Shown piece by piece: positions 4,978 through 5,754 of a stretch of DNA of 5,754 bases; position 1 is the stretch's first letter, and every line of letters starts with the position of its first letter. The position numbers and the translations under genes are program-made. The DNA lies in the NCBI GenBank assembly GCA_033720955.1, contig JAWWBN010000242.1, positions 1 to 5,754 of the forward strand. The letters run 5' to 3'. Source of the stretch: JAWWBN01 sp033720955 (GTDB lineage: Bacteria; Acidobacteriota; Thermoanaerobaculia; Multivoradales; JAHEKO01). The notes under the pieces were generated by a model, which saw nothing but the letters and a program-made list of their open reading frames with translations, was not told the DNA's origin and ran no database searches.

Positions 4978-5754
4978 ATGATCGGCTATCAGCTCAAGAT
5001 CGCGCTCAAGAGCCTCAAGCGCAACCCGGTCCTCTCCACCCTGCTGGTGCTCGGCATCGGGCTCGGGATCGCCGTCTCGACCGGCTTCGTGACCACCTAC
5101 TACATGCTCGCCCAGGATCCGATCCCGGAGAAGAGCGACCGGCTCTTCCACGTGCAGATGGACGCCTGGGACCCCAACCGGCCGTGGGACGACGACGACC
5201 CGACCGAGCCCCCCGACCAGCTCACCTGGCGCGACATGGAGGCCGCCTCGGCCTCCGACATCCCGACGCACAAGAGCGGCATGTTCAAGGCCCAGCTCAC
5301 GGTGCACCCCGAGGGGGAGGAGGCCCGGCCCTTCCGGGCGATGACCCGGATGTGCACCGGCGATTTCTTCCCGATGTTCGAGGCGCCCTTTCTCTACGGC
5401 GGCGGCTGGGGCGCCGGCGCCGACGAGAGCGGCGAGGCGGTGGTGGTCCTGCGGCACGACGTCAACGAGCGGCTCTTCGGCGGCGGGAACAGCGTCGGCC
5501 GCAAGCTGCGCATCGAGGACCGCGAGTTCACGGTGACCGGCGTGCTGGCGCCGTGGAAGCCCAGCCCCAAGTTCTACGACGTCACCAACTTCCAGTACGA
5601 CAAGATCGAGGAGATCTTCCTGCCGCTGGCGCTGACCCGCCCGCTGGAGGTCTACTCGAGCGGCAACACGAGCGGGTGGAAGTTCGACGGCGGTGACGCC
5701 CACGAGGACTTTCTCCAGTCGGAGAACACCTGGCTGCAGATGTGGGTGCAGCTC
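4978..5754 (+). CDS. MacB/FtsX-type ABC transporter permease, N-terminal 259 residues, cut at right edge
   Basis: The frame from the ATG at 4978 stays open to the window end. The visible part fits the N-terminal half of a MacB-like permease, whose usual layout is one N-terminal helix, a large periplasmic domain, then three C-terminal helices. A short amphipathic start (MIGYQLKIALKSLKRNP) is typical of FtsX-family permeases and precedes one membrane helix (about 18-45). The rest reads as the periplasmic core domain. It includes DPIPEKSDRLFHVQMD (47-62), a very acidic, Pro-rich stretch around 63-80 with four consecutive Asp, FFPMFEAPFLYGGGW (130-144), EAVVVLRHDVNERLFGGGNS (153-172) and VTGVLAPWKPSPKFYDV (186-202). 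The domain likely passes substrate or mechanical force to the adaptor. The C-terminal membrane helices, where the FtsX signature resides, are outside the window, so integrity cannot be judged. No ATPase domain is fused to its N-terminus. Confidence 0.9.
   Translation, partial: MIGYQLKIALKSLKRNPVLSTLLVLGIGLGIAVSTGFVTTYYMLAQDPIPEKSDRLFHVQMDAWDPNRPWDDDDPTEPPDQLTWRDMEAASASDIPTHKSGMFKAQLTVHPEGEEARPFRAMTRMCTGDFFPMFEAPFLYGGGWGAGADESGEAVVVLRHDVNERLFGGGNSVGRKLRIEDREFTVTGVLAPWKPSPKFYDVTNFQYDKIEEIFLPLALTRPLEVYSSGNTSGWKFDGGDAHEDFLQSENTWLQMWVQL

Noticed and set aside
2583..5703. Long minus-strand open frames across the exporter operon (540 and 281 codons)
   Set aside because: They are antisense to the adaptor, ATPase and permease genes, are rich in His/Asp/Leu/Gly/Val without recognisable domains, and span operon junctions.

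Overview
The window is GC-rich bacterial DNA. Two convergently themed blocks are divergently transcribed from one 221-bp intergenic region (2689-2909). No rRNA, tRNA, CRISPR array or insertion sequence is visible. The base composition suggests a high-GC, Gram-negative-type (diderm) bacterium, as do the GT39-type membrane glycosyltransferases and the periplasmic-adaptor ABC exporter with a sigma-54-type promoter. Acidobacteriota, Myxococcota or a similar deep-branching soil or sediment lineage would fit. This placement is an inference from gene style, and the sequence alone does not settle it.

Left block, minus strand (1-2688): two tandem, clearly paralogous polytopic membrane proteins of the GT-C / GT39 (PMT/ArnT-like) type. 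The upstream copy (2688 to 790) is complete at 632 aa. The downstream copy starts inside its 3' end (29-bp overlap) and runs off the left edge. Close to that edge an eight-G tract appears to shift the frame: the residues that match the paralog continue in a different frame after it. This is either a homopolymer sequencing error or a real slippage mutation.

Intergenic region: a sigma-54-like -24/-12 promoter (2865-2880) matches 11 of 12 core positions. It sits just before a strong ribosome binding site for the right-hand operon. About 109 and 131 bp upstream of the inferred start are two copies of a partly palindromic 12-mer, CGGACACCTGTC, spaced exactly 22 bp apart. That is the layout expected of an enhancer for a sigma-54 activator. 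A TATAAT hexamer on the minus strand (2733-2738) may serve the glycosyltransferase genes. Its -35 position would fall on the proximal enhancer copy, so the two divergent units could be co-regulated.

Right block, plus strand (2910-5754): a compact operon for a MacAB-like tripartite exporter with separate subunits. It holds a membrane-anchored HlyD/MacA-type periplasmic adaptor (424 aa), a MacB/LolD-type ABC ATPase (244 aa), and the first 259 residues of a MacB/FtsX-type permease cut by the right edge. In the inferred machine the ATPase drives the permease, whose periplasmic domain works through the adaptor toward an outer-membrane channel not encoded here. The substrate cannot be read from the sequence. 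The most useful new content is the regulatory architecture rather than any novel protein family.
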